Shown here: in pieces, positions 8,474 through 16,126 of the stretch
Layout: every line of letters begins with the position of its first letter
How positions within the stretch are numbered: position 1 is the first letter of the stretch
The notes under the pieces: model-generated
Told to the model about the DNA's origin: nothing
The model's database searches: none
Seen by the model: the letters and a program-made list of their open reading frames with translations, nothing else
Origin: CAYJAD01 sp964369995
GTDB taxonomy: Bacteria > Desulfobacterota > Desulfovibrionia > Desulfovibrionales > Desulfovibrionaceae
Direction: 5' to 3'
Length of the DNA: 33,686 nucleotides
Assembly: GCA_964369995.1 (NCBI GenBank)
Contig: CAYJHH010000011.1
Span: forward strand, 1 to 33,686
Translations under genes and position numbers: made by a program

Positions 8474-9238
8474 CTATTTATCAAACATGCCTTCAAAGGC
8501 TTGTTTGGCGGTTTCGGTGTTTTGGGGGGCGCTGCCTTCTGTGCCGTTTAGTGTATCTTCTTGCAGCATGGTGCCTACGGTGTAGAGGGCGCGAATGAAG
8601 GTGGCGTCGTTATGCATATTACTGGCGCGCAAGGTGGGGGCTAGAGTGCCGCCCATTTTGCGGTCAAGGTTGGTTAAAGCGCGCAGGGCAATGCCTGTAT
8701 TGGCCTCATAATTTTGCCCCCATTCTGCCCTAAGGGTATTTTCGCTTTGTACCTTGTGGGCGGCCATGGCGGTGCGCTGGCTGTCCAATTGCCATGTGGC
8801 AAGGTCTTGAGCTTGAGATGGGGTGATGCCTTTTTCTACGCACAGTTTTTTAAAGCTGTCTTGCTCGGCTTGATTAACCTGCACATCTTGCGCGAAGGTA
8901 ATGGTGATATCCTCCACCTTGGTGGCGGGGGTATAGCCTTTGCCGCGCTCAAGGGCGGCTTTGGCTTCTTCCGCTGTGCCAAAGTCTTTGGCTAAATCAC
9001 GCAGGGCTTCGGGCAGCGAGCTTGACCAGTGAGGCTCTGCAGGGGCGGGCGTGCCTTGAGCCCCTTGCGTGCCACCTTCTGCCTGGGGCGCTGCGCCCTC
9101 GGCGGCTTTGTCCATATCCTCCGCGGTAAAGCTTGCGGCGGGCGCAGAAGGTGCGGCGGGGCTTGCGGGCGTTGCTTCCGGTGCCGGTGTTGGTGCCGAT
9201 GCTTGTTCCAGTGGTGCGGCGTTTGGGGTGTCACTCAT
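8474..9238 (-). CDS. capsid scaffolding protein
   Basis: A 254-residue acidic protein. Residues 1-70 are low-complexity Ala/Pro/Glu, probably disordered. The middle (EALRDLAKDFGTAEEAKAAL) and the C-terminal half are helical, with QNYEANTGIALRALTNL resembling a pattern found in many scaffold proteins of podo- and siphophages. It lies directly before the coat gene, the usual position for a scaffold. ATG 9236-9238 has AAGGAG 8 nt upstream. A direct enzyme role is unlikely. Confidence 0.72.
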   Translation of the reverse strand: MSDTPNAAPLEQASAPTPAPEATPASPAAPSAPAASFTAEDMDKAAEGAAPQAEGGTQGAQGTPAPAEPHWSSSLPEALRDLAKDFGTAEEAKAALERGKGYTPATKVEDITITFAQDVQVNQAEQDSFKKLCVEKGITPSQAQDLATWQLDSQRTAMAAHKVQSENTLRAEWGQNYEANTGIALRALTNLDRKMGGTLAPTLRASNMHNDATFIRALYTVGTMLQEDTLNGTEGSAPQNTETAKQAFEGMFDK

Positions 9239-9239
9239 A

Positions 9240-9518
9240 TTACATCTCCTTATGGTTTGCGGGCGGCGGCACTTGTATGGTTAAAGGCGTGTGCAAAAGC
9301 GCGGTGATTTGCGCCGCCACGGGGTAATTGGCCTCATACATTTTTTGCAGCAGCATTTGCCCCACATTGTACAGGGCTACGCGTTCAGCGGTGGGGTCTA
9401 GCTCTTTGCCTATGCCTAAATCGTCCAAAATATCTGCCAGTAGGTTTTGTCCTTCGGGCAGGTTCATGACGCGGGTGAGGTTTAGGGTAAACTCTTCTTG
9501 GGTGTTTGAAAGTTGCAT
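9240..9518 (-). CDS. Bbp19-like small protein
   Basis: A 92-residue protein starting at ATG 9516-9518 (MQLSNTQEEFTLNLTRVM); the frame is open upstream to 9596 but no better start is seen. GGAG lies 12 nt before it, which is rather far. The core LADILDDLGIGKELD plus PTAERVALYNVGQMLLQKM matches the pattern of the Bbp19 family, small proteins coded between portal and scaffold in BPP-1-like phages. The function in the family is not known to me. Its stop nearly touches the scaffold start. Confidence 0.62.
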   Translation of the reverse strand: MQLSNTQEEFTLNLTRVMNLPEGQNLLADILDDLGIGKELDPTAERVALYNVGQMLLQKMYEANYPVAAQITALLHTPLTIQVPPPANHKEM

Positions 9519-9578
9519 TTTGATTTTAAGCTCCGTTTTAGGTTGCTGTGGGTGTTTGGTCGTAAAAGTTAATTTCGT

Positions 9579-9609
9579 CCACTGTAGGGTGTACACAGGT
9601 GTACAGTGG
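9579..9609. repeat. 8-bp inverted repeat between portal and Bbp19-like genes
   Basis: CCACTGTA (9579-9586) and TACAGTGG (9602-9609) are perfect inverted copies separated by 15 nt that themselves contain GTGTACAC. It lies in the only sizeable gap of the head gene cluster (about 110 nt). It may fold in the late mRNA; there is no T-run for termination. Confidence 0.5.
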
Positions 9610-9631
9610 TATATGTGCTTGGTGACATGTC

Positions 9632-11329
9632 TTAGCCATTTTGCCCGCCTTGCCCCGCTTGCCCCATTTGCCCCGTTTGCATAAGGGCGCCGGCTAGGGT
9701 ATCTGCTCCCACTTTGGTTTCGGCAAGGCCTTTGGCTTGCTCCATCATGGCCATTTGAGCCTCGGCTTCCTGCGCTTTGGCCTGCGCCTGTGCTCTTTGG
9801 GCGCGTAGTGCGGCAACGTCATCATCTGCCCGCACAATGGAGCCCGGTGTGCCGTTTGCTCTGGCCAGCTCGTCTATGATTTGGTCGGTATCGAGCTTAT
9901 CCACCGTTTGCTGATCTATTTGCAGTATGCCCATAATTTGCCCAAGGAAGGCCATGATGGCCTCGCCATTGCTGGAGCGCAGGGCTTGGCTTAAGGGGGA
10001 AAGATACTCTACATCTAGGGTGGCCATGGGGCCTAGGCCTTCTGGAGGCGGGGGCAGCTGCCCTGCGCGGTCAAGGAGTCCATAGGTGCGCTCAAGCACA
10101 TTGCTGAGCACATTGGGCTCATAGGCGGCTAGGGTTGGCCCCATCATTTGCAAGCGCTCGCGCCTGCGCCCTGCCCACTCGGTGGCGGTAATGCCGGCCG
10201 GGCGCAGCTCTATGGGGGAGTCTGCAAAGACGGTGGCAAGTAAGGTGTCGTCCATGCGCTGCATAAGGTTTGAGAGCTCTTGTTGCACATATTGCAGGGC
10301 GGGGCCAAAATTGGTTTCGTAAATGGGCGCTAGGCGCTGGCGGTCAAGGTCGCTATTAATGGGCGTTTGGGCGCCCGGCAACGTGCTTACGCGGCCTTTA
10401 AAGGAGCTTGGCTTGGTGATGGGCGGGGTGATCATAAGATCAAGCCCCACAATTTTGCGCCGTTCCATGGCGTCTAGTTGTTTGGCATCGCCTAGGGCGT
10501 CATCGCCTGGGCCTGTGCCGTAGACATTGCGCGCCCCTTCCCACACGGCGAAGGCGTAAGGCATTTCTGCATAGCCGCTTTCATGGCTAAGGTCTGTGGC
10601 GTTTTCTTCTAGCCAGTAGGAGGCAAAGGGCATGGAGGTGTTATCCTCCATCGGCGTGCCTGCGCTGCTGTTTTGTGTGTCTCGCCTTTGGACAATATTA
10701 GTAAATTTTATTTGCTCATAGGGTTTGGTGGTGGCAAATTGTACCACTTTATTACTTACATTGCCTTTGCCAAAGCGCTGCAGAGCTTCCCTCGCCGTTA
10801 GGTGCATATCTCTTGCTACCACTTGCAGGGCTTGGCCGCTGTCGCAGCTCACAAGCCACGTACCCCATGTGCAGCATTGGTATGTGGCAATGGTGCTGAG
10901 GTTTGACTCCGTATAAAGCAAGGCAGAGCCAAAGCCTATAAGCTCTTGGTTAAAGGCATGTATGGCTTGATAAAAGCCGCCCATGCCAAGCACCATGGCT
11001 ATGCGTTCATCTACCACATCGCTCCATCTTCTGGCGCCGGAAAGCTCCCTTTGCTGTGCATCCACAAATTCGTGCTTAAACCAGGGCAGAGAGGCCGGCG
11101 TCATGCCTGCTGTCATGCCGGCGGCGCCGCGCCTGAGCGAACGCAAAGCGGCATTATTGATGCATTTGTCTTGCCGTCTTGTGCCTGTGGTTTTGGTGTC
11201 GGAGGTAAAAAAGCCGCGGTGTGGCAAGATGTATTCCCCCAGTTTTTCCACCTGGGCAAGGCGCTCGGTACGTTGGCTTTCAAGGTGCGTCACCAATTGG
11301 CGCAGCTCTTTGACTGTGGGCTTAGACAC
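9632..11329 (-). CDS. portal (head-tail connector) protein, T7/BPP-1 type
   Basis: A 565-residue protein of the podovirus head-tail connector family, close to the T7 gp8 length (536). It starts at GTG 11327-11329, with AGGAG 6 nt before it. Recognisable parts: RLAQVEKLGEYILPHRGFF near the start (LAxYILPxxG type), RRGAAGMTAGMTPASLPWF, a TGPGDDALGDAKQLDAMER motif, and a late region RQRLAPIYETNFGPALQYVQ. The C-terminus is Gln/Ala/Gly-rich with repeated GQMGQAGQGG. As a dodecamer it should form the DNA gate at one capsid vertex and dock the terminase. Confidence 0.85.
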   Translation of the reverse strand: MSKPTVKELRQLVTHLESQRTERLAQVEKLGEYILPHRGFFTSDTKTTGTRRQDKCINNAALRSLRRGAAGMTAGMTPASLPWFKHEFVDAQQRELSGARRWSDVVDERIAMVLGMGGFYQAIHAFNQELIGFGSALLYTESNLSTIATYQCCTWGTWLVSCDSGQALQVVARDMHLTAREALQRFGKGNVSNKVVQFATTKPYEQIKFTNIVQRRDTQNSSAGTPMEDNTSMPFASYWLEENATDLSHESGYAEMPYAFAVWEGARNVYGTGPGDDALGDAKQLDAMERRKIVGLDLMITPPITKPSSFKGRVSTLPGAQTPINSDLDRQRLAPIYETNFGPALQYVQQELSNLMQRMDDTLLATVFADSPIELRPAGITATEWAGRRRERLQMMGPTLAAYEPNVLSNVLERTYGLLDRAGQLPPPPEGLGPMATLDVEYLSPLSQALRSSNGEAIMAFLGQIMGILQIDQQTVDKLDTDQIIDELARANGTPGSIVRADDDVAALRAQRAQAQAKAQEAEAQMAMMEQAKGLAETKVGADTLAGALMQTGQMGQAGQGGQNG

Positions 11330-11618
11330 CGGAGACTCCTAAGAGCCCCGCACCTTGGCTTACCACAGTGCCAAGGGTGCCTGTGGGGCTTGTGAGCTGC
11401 GTACCGGCCATGCCGCGTCTTTTTTTGAGTTCGTCTACCTCTGCATCGCGCGTGGCTGCGGATTCTACCTCGGTGGTGCGGGTGTCTGGTATGGGCTCTG
11501 GCTCAGGTATGGGCGTGGGCTCAGGGGTAGAAGCGCTTTTACCGCCGCCGCCGGCAAAGGCAGATACGGGGTTTACAAAAATAAGCAGCATAAGGCCAAG
11601 GGTTACAATAATAAACAT
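11322..11618 (-). CDS. small unknown protein between terminase and portal
   Basis: A 98-residue protein. Residues 1-22 (MFIIVTLGLMLLIFVNPVSA) look like a signal peptide or single membrane anchor, followed by a Pro-Glu-rich linker (EPTPIPEPEPIPD) and a C-terminal part with KKRRGMAGTQLTSPTGTLG. The last motif resembles the short RRGRxSTxLTGxxG segment of small proteins found beside podophage portals. It overlaps the portal gene by 8 nt. Function unknown. Confidence 0.6.
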   Translation of the reverse strand: MFIIVTLGLMLLIFVNPVSAFAGGGGKSASTPEPTPIPEPEPIPDTRTTEVESAATRDAEVDELKKRRGMAGTQLTSPTGTLGTVVSQGAGLLGVSGV

Positions 11619-11627
11619 GGTAAACCT

Positions 11628-12131
11628 CTATGTATTGGGGTTGTAGATGACAGAAAAAACACCGTCTGCGTAACGATTTTTATGCACAAGGTGGCACGCA
11701 CCCGGCACACGCAGGGGGCTAAGGGTAAAGCCGAGCTTTTGTATAAAACGCAAAGCGTGGCGGTAGGTTATGGGGGTTAGGCCGCACAGACTATCAAAAC
11801 CTTTAGTGCGCCAAACCGTGCCAAGCCAGCGTTTGCCGATTTCTACCCCATGGGCTTGGTACTTTTTAAAGACCACAAAGTGGCAAAAGGCCATGCGCCC
11901 GGTGAAGGAGTTAAGCCAGCCGGCGGCGGCGAGATCTCCACTTGGGGTATAGACGGGTATGGTCCAGCCATTTGGCAGTGCGCAGGCCTCTACAAAATAT
12001 TTGATATTGGGTGCATGTAGGGCGTAAAAGATGGTTTTATCTAGGCCTTCGTCTTGTATTTTCCAGAAAATTTCTGCGCGTTTTTGATGGTCGTCATCTC
12101 GCAGGATAATGGGATAAAAATTAGAATCCAT
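11628..12131 (-). CDS. GNAT-fold-like phage protein
   Basis: A 167-residue protein with ribosome site AGGAGG and ATG 12129-12131, overlapping the end of the terminase gene. The second half, CHFVVFKKYQAHGVEIGKRW then LTPITYRHALRFIQKLGF, follows the acetyl-CoA-binding and final helix pattern of GNAT N-acetyltransferases. Proteins of this kind are common next to the terminase/portal of podophages. The substrate is unknown; it may modify a virion or host protein. Confidence 0.62.
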   Translation of the reverse strand: MDSNFYPIILRDDDHQKRAEIFWKIQDEGLDKTIFYALHAPNIKYFVEACALPNGWTIPVYTPSGDLAAAGWLNSFTGRMAFCHFVVFKKYQAHGVEIGKRWLGTVWRTKGFDSLCGLTPITYRHALRFIQKLGFTLSPLRVPGACHLVHKNRYADGVFSVIYNPNT

Positions 12132-13704
12132 ACAGGCCTCCTGCGGTTAGGATGTCATGGGCTGAGCCTAGGTTTTGGTTATAAGGGTCATAGCTTTGGC
12201 TTTGCTCAAAGCGGCTTTCGGCCATGTGGGCGTGGGCATCGGGGAAGGCAATGCCAAGCTTTGGATCAAGCACGCGGGAGGCGCAGTCCAGCATGTCGTC
12301 ATGCAGGCTTGCGGGAAAGGTGGTGAGCTCGTCTTCTATAAACATGCGGGTAAAGTCGCAGTGGCGGCCTTCGTAGTCCACAAAGGTGCTGTGGCTTGGC
12401 AGGTAAAAGCGGCCTTTTTCAAAGGCGGGTACCAGTCGCAGTATGCGGTCTTTTTTGGGCATGGAGCCGCCGAGTGGCTGAATGCCAAAGCGGTAATTTT
12501 GCTGATTTTGCACGTATTCTATGTGCTCAATGTCGGCTTGCATGCCGTATTGCTCATAGGCCACCGTGTGCGGGGTGAAGCGTTTGTAGAGGTCAAAAAG
12601 TTTTTTGGTGCGCTCGGTTAAGTTTAGGCGGTCACGTATACCGTAGATGAGGTAGTAGTTGCCGTCTTCGCCAAGGCCGATGACGCACATGACGGTGTAG
12701 TCATTATCTTTCTTTTTGCCCCCGGCGGGGTCTACCAAAAGCACGCGGGTCATGGGTAGCCAGTGGTCTTGTTTGGCGTCCCAGTAGCGCACCCATTCTT
12801 TTTGGAAGCCTTGGGCTTTATCGGCAAAGGGGTCTAACAGCATTTGGCAAGCAAAGGTATATAGCCCCATGCTTTTGCGCTTTTTGGCTAGCGTCTCTGG
12901 GCTTAGTAGCACCGGAGCGCCTGTGTCTGTGCCGTCATGGGTGGCGGGGTGAATGCGAGGCGTGGCGGCGCTGCGCTCAAGGATGGTGGCGTAGGTATCG
13001 TTGGCATGGTAGCGAGTGCCAATGTAGCGCAGCCTTGCGCCTTCTGAGGGAAGGTTGAGCGAAAGCTCCCAAGCCTCGGTGGTTTTTTTGATTTGCTCTG
13101 AGGTATAGACGGACTCACGGGTGACTACGTCATCGTAAATAACCAGGGTAAAGTGCATGCCGGTGGGCTGGCCATCGGTTAAGCCATAGGCGCACAGCGT
13201 GGGCTCTTTTGGGTTGGTTTTGCGCTTTAAGACTATGCCTTCATCTTCGCTCCATTTTATGGCCTCTTTGCGCGGCTCTTTGTACAGTACATCGGGGAAG
13301 AGGGTTTGCAACAGTTTATTGCCCTCTAGCTCACGCATGACTTGCACGAGGAATTTTTTGGCAATGGGTTTGGTGTGGCTAAAAAAGCAGCCGCGGGTTT
13401 CCGGGTCACTCAGCAGGTCTTGTATGGTGAGCCCAAAGGAGATGATGGAGCTTTTGCGGTGATCGCGCGCCCACAGGTCTAGGTGGTCATCGGGGTTAGC
13501 TTCTACCTCACGTATGCGAGCATAGAGCCAGTCGTGCTGCATGTCGCCGCGGCCAAGCACATAGGCGAGCAAGTAAAAAAGGTCGTTTAAGCACAGCTCA
13601 CGCATGAGGGCTTTGGCCTCTTGCTGCGTTTTGCCGGCTAGCAGCTTTTTATAGTGGGCATTGGCTTTTTGCCTAGTCATGCTATGGGTATTATAGGTTG
13701 TCAT
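12121..13704 (-). CDS. terminase large subunit (TerL)
   Basis: A 527-residue DNA-packaging motor. The ATPase half has LWARDHRKSSIISFGLTIQD (residues 78-97), which stands at the Walker A place but lacks the usual GKS/T (it reads RDHRKSS), and a Walker B TLVIYDD (186-192). The nuclease half has VLLVDPAG (321-328), VAYEQYG with Glu384, and HDDMLD (468-473), the expected three acidic sites. Length and motifs fit podovirus terminases. ATG 13702-13704 lies inside the end of the preceding gene, with GGAG 7 nt upstream. Confidence 0.88.
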   Translation of the reverse strand: MTTYNTHSMTRQKANAHYKKLLAGKTQQEAKALMRELCLNDLFYLLAYVLGRGDMQHDWLYARIREVEANPDDHLDLWARDHRKSSIISFGLTIQDLLSDPETRGCFFSHTKPIAKKFLVQVMRELEGNKLLQTLFPDVLYKEPRKEAIKWSEDEGIVLKRKTNPKEPTLCAYGLTDGQPTGMHFTLVIYDDVVTRESVYTSEQIKKTTEAWELSLNLPSEGARLRYIGTRYHANDTYATILERSAATPRIHPATHDGTDTGAPVLLSPETLAKKRKSMGLYTFACQMLLDPFADKAQGFQKEWVRYWDAKQDHWLPMTRVLLVDPAGGKKKDNDYTVMCVIGLGEDGNYYLIYGIRDRLNLTERTKKLFDLYKRFTPHTVAYEQYGMQADIEHIEYVQNQQNYRFGIQPLGGSMPKKDRILRLVPAFEKGRFYLPSHSTFVDYEGRHCDFTRMFIEDELTTFPASLHDDMLDCASRVLDPKLGIAFPDAHAHMAESRFEQSQSYDPYNQNLGSAHDILTAGGLYGF

Positions 13705-14179
13705 GGCTGTGCTCCATTTTGTCCAGGTAGTTCAGGGCTTCTTGGATTTCCGGGTCGATATCTTCGCCGGATTGGGTCATGTCATTGACGGTGTTTTTGA
13801 GCACGGTGGATAAGTGGCTTACGGCGCGGCATTTGGCGGCAAAGTCTTTGGCGTCAAACTCGGCATCGGGGCCGATGAGGCCTTGTTGCAGCTCGGCGGT
13901 GAGCAGGCTTGCCAGTACGCGTAAGGAATCCTCTGCGCTGACTTTGCCTTTTTGCTGCTGCACAAGGATAGTTTTGCTCATGAGCATGAGGGTGTGCATC
14001 TCTTGGCTTTTTTGCCTAAGCGCACGAATGTGGCGCGCAAGGGATGAGCGAGAAATATCTGCCCCAAGCTCTTTGGCTTTGGCGTGGGTTTGGTCAATGG
14101 TTTGGCCATCGGCTACGGATTCAGAAAGAGCCTCCCTAATGCCGCGGCCAAGCTGCCACCATTTGGATTTGCCGGCCAT
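13691..14179 (-). CDS. DUF3486-like protein, Mu gp27 type (small terminase role)
   Basis: A 162-residue protein with KSKWWQLGRGIREALSESVA at the start, an HTH-like part (GADISRSSLARHIRALRQKS) and a helical C-terminus. This is the pattern of the DUF3486 / Mu gp27 family that lies before the large terminase in Mu-like phages and probably acts as the small terminase subunit. ATG 14177-14179 directly abuts the stop of the gene before. It marks the Mu-type side of the late gene hybrid. Confidence 0.68.
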   Translation of the reverse strand: MAGKSKWWQLGRGIREALSESVADGQTIDQTHAKAKELGADISRSSLARHIRALRQKSQEMHTLMLMSKTILVQQQKGKVSAEDSLRVLASLLTAELQQGLIGPDAEFDAKDFAAKCRAVSHLSTVLKNTVNDMTQSGEDIDPEIQEALNYLDKMEHSHDNL

Positions 14180-14551
14180 TTATTTTACCTCTGCCAGTTG
14201 TTGTTCTACTCTTTGTTTAAATTCTTCATTTTGCTTGGTGTATACGTCTATTTTGACAAGCACTTGGGTGACTTTGACCAGAAGCTCTGAGACTTCTTTG
14301 CCTGTGGGCATGGATTCCATTTTAATGGCGATGCCGTGTACGTCTCTTTTTATTTTTTCGTATTCTTTGGTGTGTTCTTTGAGCTCTTTTTCGAGCTTTT
14401 CTTCCACGGTGTCTATTTTGTCTTGGCAATGGGTTTTGACGTCCGTGAGCTCCTTATGCGATGGATGGCTTTTTTTGAAAGACCATACAGCCCACACAAG
14501 CAGACCTTGGACAATCCAGATGATAATGGCGGTGATGTTGATTTCTTGCAT
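14180..14551 (-). CDS. DUF2730-like membrane/coiled-coil protein (Mu gp25 type)
   Basis: A 123-residue protein. I choose ATG 14549-14551 because CGGAG lies 9 nt before it; the frame is open to 14656 but without a good start. Residues about 5-24 (NITAIIIWIVQGLLVWAVW) form one membrane segment. Then comes a charged helix (TVEEKLEKELKEHTKEYEKI) with coiled-coil character. Small proteins like this (DUF2730) precede the gp27/terminase genes in Mu-like phages. The biochemical role is not established. Confidence 0.62.
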   Translation of the reverse strand: MQEINITAIIIWIVQGLLVWAVWSFKKSHPSHKELTDVKTHCQDKIDTVEEKLEKELKEHTKEYEKIKRDVHGIAIKMESMPTGKEVSELLVKVTQVLVKIDVYTKQNEEFKQRVEQQLAEVK

Positions 14552-14691
14552 GTTTGGCGGCTCCGTGGTCTTTTGTTTTGTTGCTCCTTGGGGCGCGCCT
14601 TGCGTGTGGGTATTCAGGAAGGAGGACTGACTATGGTTAAGGAGTGCGCAGCCCAAGAAGCAACTAAAAGAGACTGTGCCAGAAAAGGAAA

Positions 14692-14710
14692 AAGCGTATA
14701 ATATACGCTT
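14692..14710. promoter_or_regulatory. 19-bp palindrome between activator gene and late genes
   Basis: AAGCGTATA-A-TATACGCTT is a perfect dyad with a single central base, followed on the - strand by TTTTT. It lies after the Mor-like gene and before the late gene cluster. It may be a weak terminator for the activator gene or the binding dyad of the activator in the late promoter, since Mor/C proteins bind dyads just upstream of the promoters they turn on. Confidence 0.45.
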
Positions 14711-14731
14711 AGTTGGGAATGGGTGATTTTT

Positions 14732-15097
14732 TTAAAAAAGAGAGGCTTGCTGCGCTTTAATTTTTTCTTCTTGCCTTAGGCGCTCCACATAGGTGGTGGA
14801 AACGCCCACGGCCAAAGCGGTATTGCGAATGCTGGTGCCGCGGCGTATATGAGCCAGCACCTGTGGCTTTTTTTGCCTAGCAGGGCCTGAAGCTAAGGTA
14901 AACCATGTGCCGCGCAGCCAAGAGGCGGTGATGATGGCTAAATCTGCCTGCGAAATATGGGCTAGGTATTTGTGGGTTTTGGTGGGCTTTAAGGGAATAT
15001 AGATGGGGACGCCGCCAAAGGCCGCGCCAAGGGCGAGGGCTTTTTCCTCCCCAATGAGCTCTGCCATGGTTTGTAATGTGTCCGGTAAATGGCTCAT
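14732..15097 (-). CDS. Mor/C-like transcription activator
   Basis: A 121-residue protein with the Mor family plan: N-terminal MAELIGEEKALALGAAFGG then VPIYIPL (dimerisation part), a middle with SQADLAIITASWLRG, and a C-terminal helix-turn-helix IRRGTSIRNTALAVGVSTTY followed by VERLRQ. In Mu, Mor and C turn on middle and late genes. Here it stands at the head of the leftward late cluster and would be its activator (inference). ATG 15095-15097 has GAGGG upstream. Confidence 0.74.
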   Translation of the reverse strand: MSHLPDTLQTMAELIGEEKALALGAAFGGVPIYIPLKPTKTHKYLAHISQADLAIITASWLRGTWFTLASGPARQKKPQVLAHIRRGTSIRNTALAVGVSTTYVERLRQEEKIKAQQASLF

Positions 15098-15107
15098 ATG
15101 CGCGCCC

Positions 15108-15416
15108 TCAAAACGTTTTAAGTGTTTTTTTATCCTTTCTGCGAGTAACTGTCATAAAAGTAAAATTAATTATATAAAAAGCAAAGATTTTTGATTTTAT
15201 AATAAACTCTTCTTTTTGCTTTTCATACGATATATAGCCAAAGTATATGCGTTCTTTATTCTCTGTAGTAGTACACCAAGGAAGTTTTTTACATATACGC
15301 AAGCCTAAGTAACGACATTTTTTTTCTGAGACATCTTGAATTAGACCCAGATTATATACGTGTTCAAGATTGAAATCGTCTATTTTTATATTTCTAAAAA
15401 ACGTAAAAAACGACAT
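15108..15416 (-). CDS. small unknown accessory protein, AT-rich gene
   Basis: A 102-residue protein starting at ATG 15414-15416 (MSFFTFFRNIKIDDFNLEHV), 5 nt after the stop of the small membrane protein gene. A longer frame up to 15530 overlaps that gene and is unlikely. It is rich in Lys, Ile, Phe and Tyr with three Cys (KKCRYLGLRICKKLPWC). The C-terminus is hydrophobic then basic (IFAFYIINFTFMTVTRRK). Base composition is clearly more AT-rich than the virion genes, a sign of recent addition. No family recognised. Confidence 0.5.
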   Translation of the reverse strand: MSFFTFFRNIKIDDFNLEHVYNLGLIQDVSEKKCRYLGLRICKKLPWCTTTENKERIYFGYISYEKQKEEFIIKSKIFAFYIINFTFMTVTRRKDKKTLKTF

Positions 15417-15421
15417 AACAG

Positions 15422-15667
15422 CTATTTCCCCATAATTTTTTGAGACAGGGAAAATCCTGCATAGGCAAGGCAGCCCGTCATAAACATACTTACCATGTAA
15501 AAAACAAATCCCATGGCCAGAGATTGCCATTTTGATACATTGAGCTTTACAATGTAGTTTACCGCCAGTTGCAAAAGCTCACTACACATAGTGCTGAATA
15601 CCCAAAAAAGACTGCTACATGCTAGCATAATAACCACGAAAAGCATGAAATTAAGAAAATTATTCAC
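15422..15667 (-). CDS. small two-pass membrane protein (holin or exclusion candidate)
   Basis: An 81-residue protein. I choose GTG 15665-15667 because AGGAGG lies exactly 6 nt before it; a TTG seven codons upstream falls before that site. Two hydrophobic segments are seen at residues about 4-25 and 49-72, with a Lys-rich end (SQKIMGK). Size and topology fit a class II holin, but no endolysin is seen nearby and the gene sits next to the repressor, where superinfection exclusion proteins are also found. Both readings stay open. Confidence 0.5.
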   Translation of the reverse strand: MNNFLNFMLFVVIMLACSSLFWVFSTMCSELLQLAVNYIVKLNVSKWQSLAMGFVFYMVSMFMTGCLAYAGFSLSQKIMGK

Positions 15668-15750
15668 AAGTTCCCTCCTGTTTGCCAATAGGTTAGCGTT
15701 TTTTGAGATCTTGTCTAGTTGCGTTTTGGGTATTTTTGGAACGGCATATG

Positions 15751-15780
15751 AAAAAAAGCCCCCATATGGGAGCTTTTTTT
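15751..15780. terminator. bidirectional intrinsic terminator
   Basis: A run of seven A, GC, a CCCATATGGG core with one mismatched base on each side, GC and seven T. The stem has A/T runs on both sides, so it can act in both directions. It follows directly the stop codon of the RelE-like gene on the - strand and separates it from the next gene pair. Confidence 0.75.
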
Positions 15781-16126
15781 ACTTGTCTGAAAGTTCTTTG
15801 ACTATGTCTTTTAGGTGTTTGTGGGTGTTTTTTTGCACGTCTTTTTCTTTTACATGGCCTTTTTTGTAAATATATATGGGGTAAATGAAAGCCCCCAAAA
15901 TAGTAAAGAAAAGGCGCAAGCCCGCACTTTGAGAAATGTTATACGCGGGTAAAGGCAGACGCATTTTTTGCACAGGTGGGGAATAGCCCGGTGCGGTTAT
16001 GCTGTGGTTTTGCTCTTGGTGTAGGTTATTTATGCGCCCTTTGATGTTTTGTTCTTCCCTTGGGTATGTTTTAAGGGCCTTTTTAAAAGCGTTTTCAAAG
16101 GTTTTTGTCCAAATAACCTTGCTCAT
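15779..16126 (-). CDS. RelE/HigB-like toxin candidate
   Basis: A 115-residue basic protein. The start SKVIWTKTFENAFKKALKTY and the later SAGLRLFFTI plus FIYPIYIYKKG with KHLKDIVKEL follow the fold plan of RelE/HigB mRNA interferases (N-terminal helices, then the LR-x-x-x strand and the Y-x-x-K strand). Between them is a Pro-rich insertion (APGYSPPVQKMRLPLPAYN). The ATG directly follows the stop of the 146-residue gene with no gap, the coupled layout of toxin-antitoxin pairs. The order would be partner first, toxin second. Toxic activity is inference. Confidence 0.55.
   Translation of the reverse strand: MSKVIWTKTFENAFKKALKTYPREEQNIKGRINNLHQEQNHSITAPGYSPPVQKMRLPLPAYNISQSAGLRLFFTILGAFIYPIYIYKKGHVKEKDVQKNTHKHLKDIVKELSDK

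Noticed and set aside
12175..12621. 148-codon open frame on the + strand
   Set aside because: Opposite the conserved nuclease half of the terminase; no start signal.
13779..14630. 283-codon open frame on the + strand
   Set aside because: It is opposite the DUF3486- and DUF2730-like genes, which have good starts and family patterns; Ser/Leu-rich translation is typical of antisense frames.
15422..15530. Longer form of the 102-residue protein starting at 15530
   Set aside because: It would overlap the small membrane protein gene by over 100 nt and has no ribosome site; the ATG at 15414-15416 is just after that gene.
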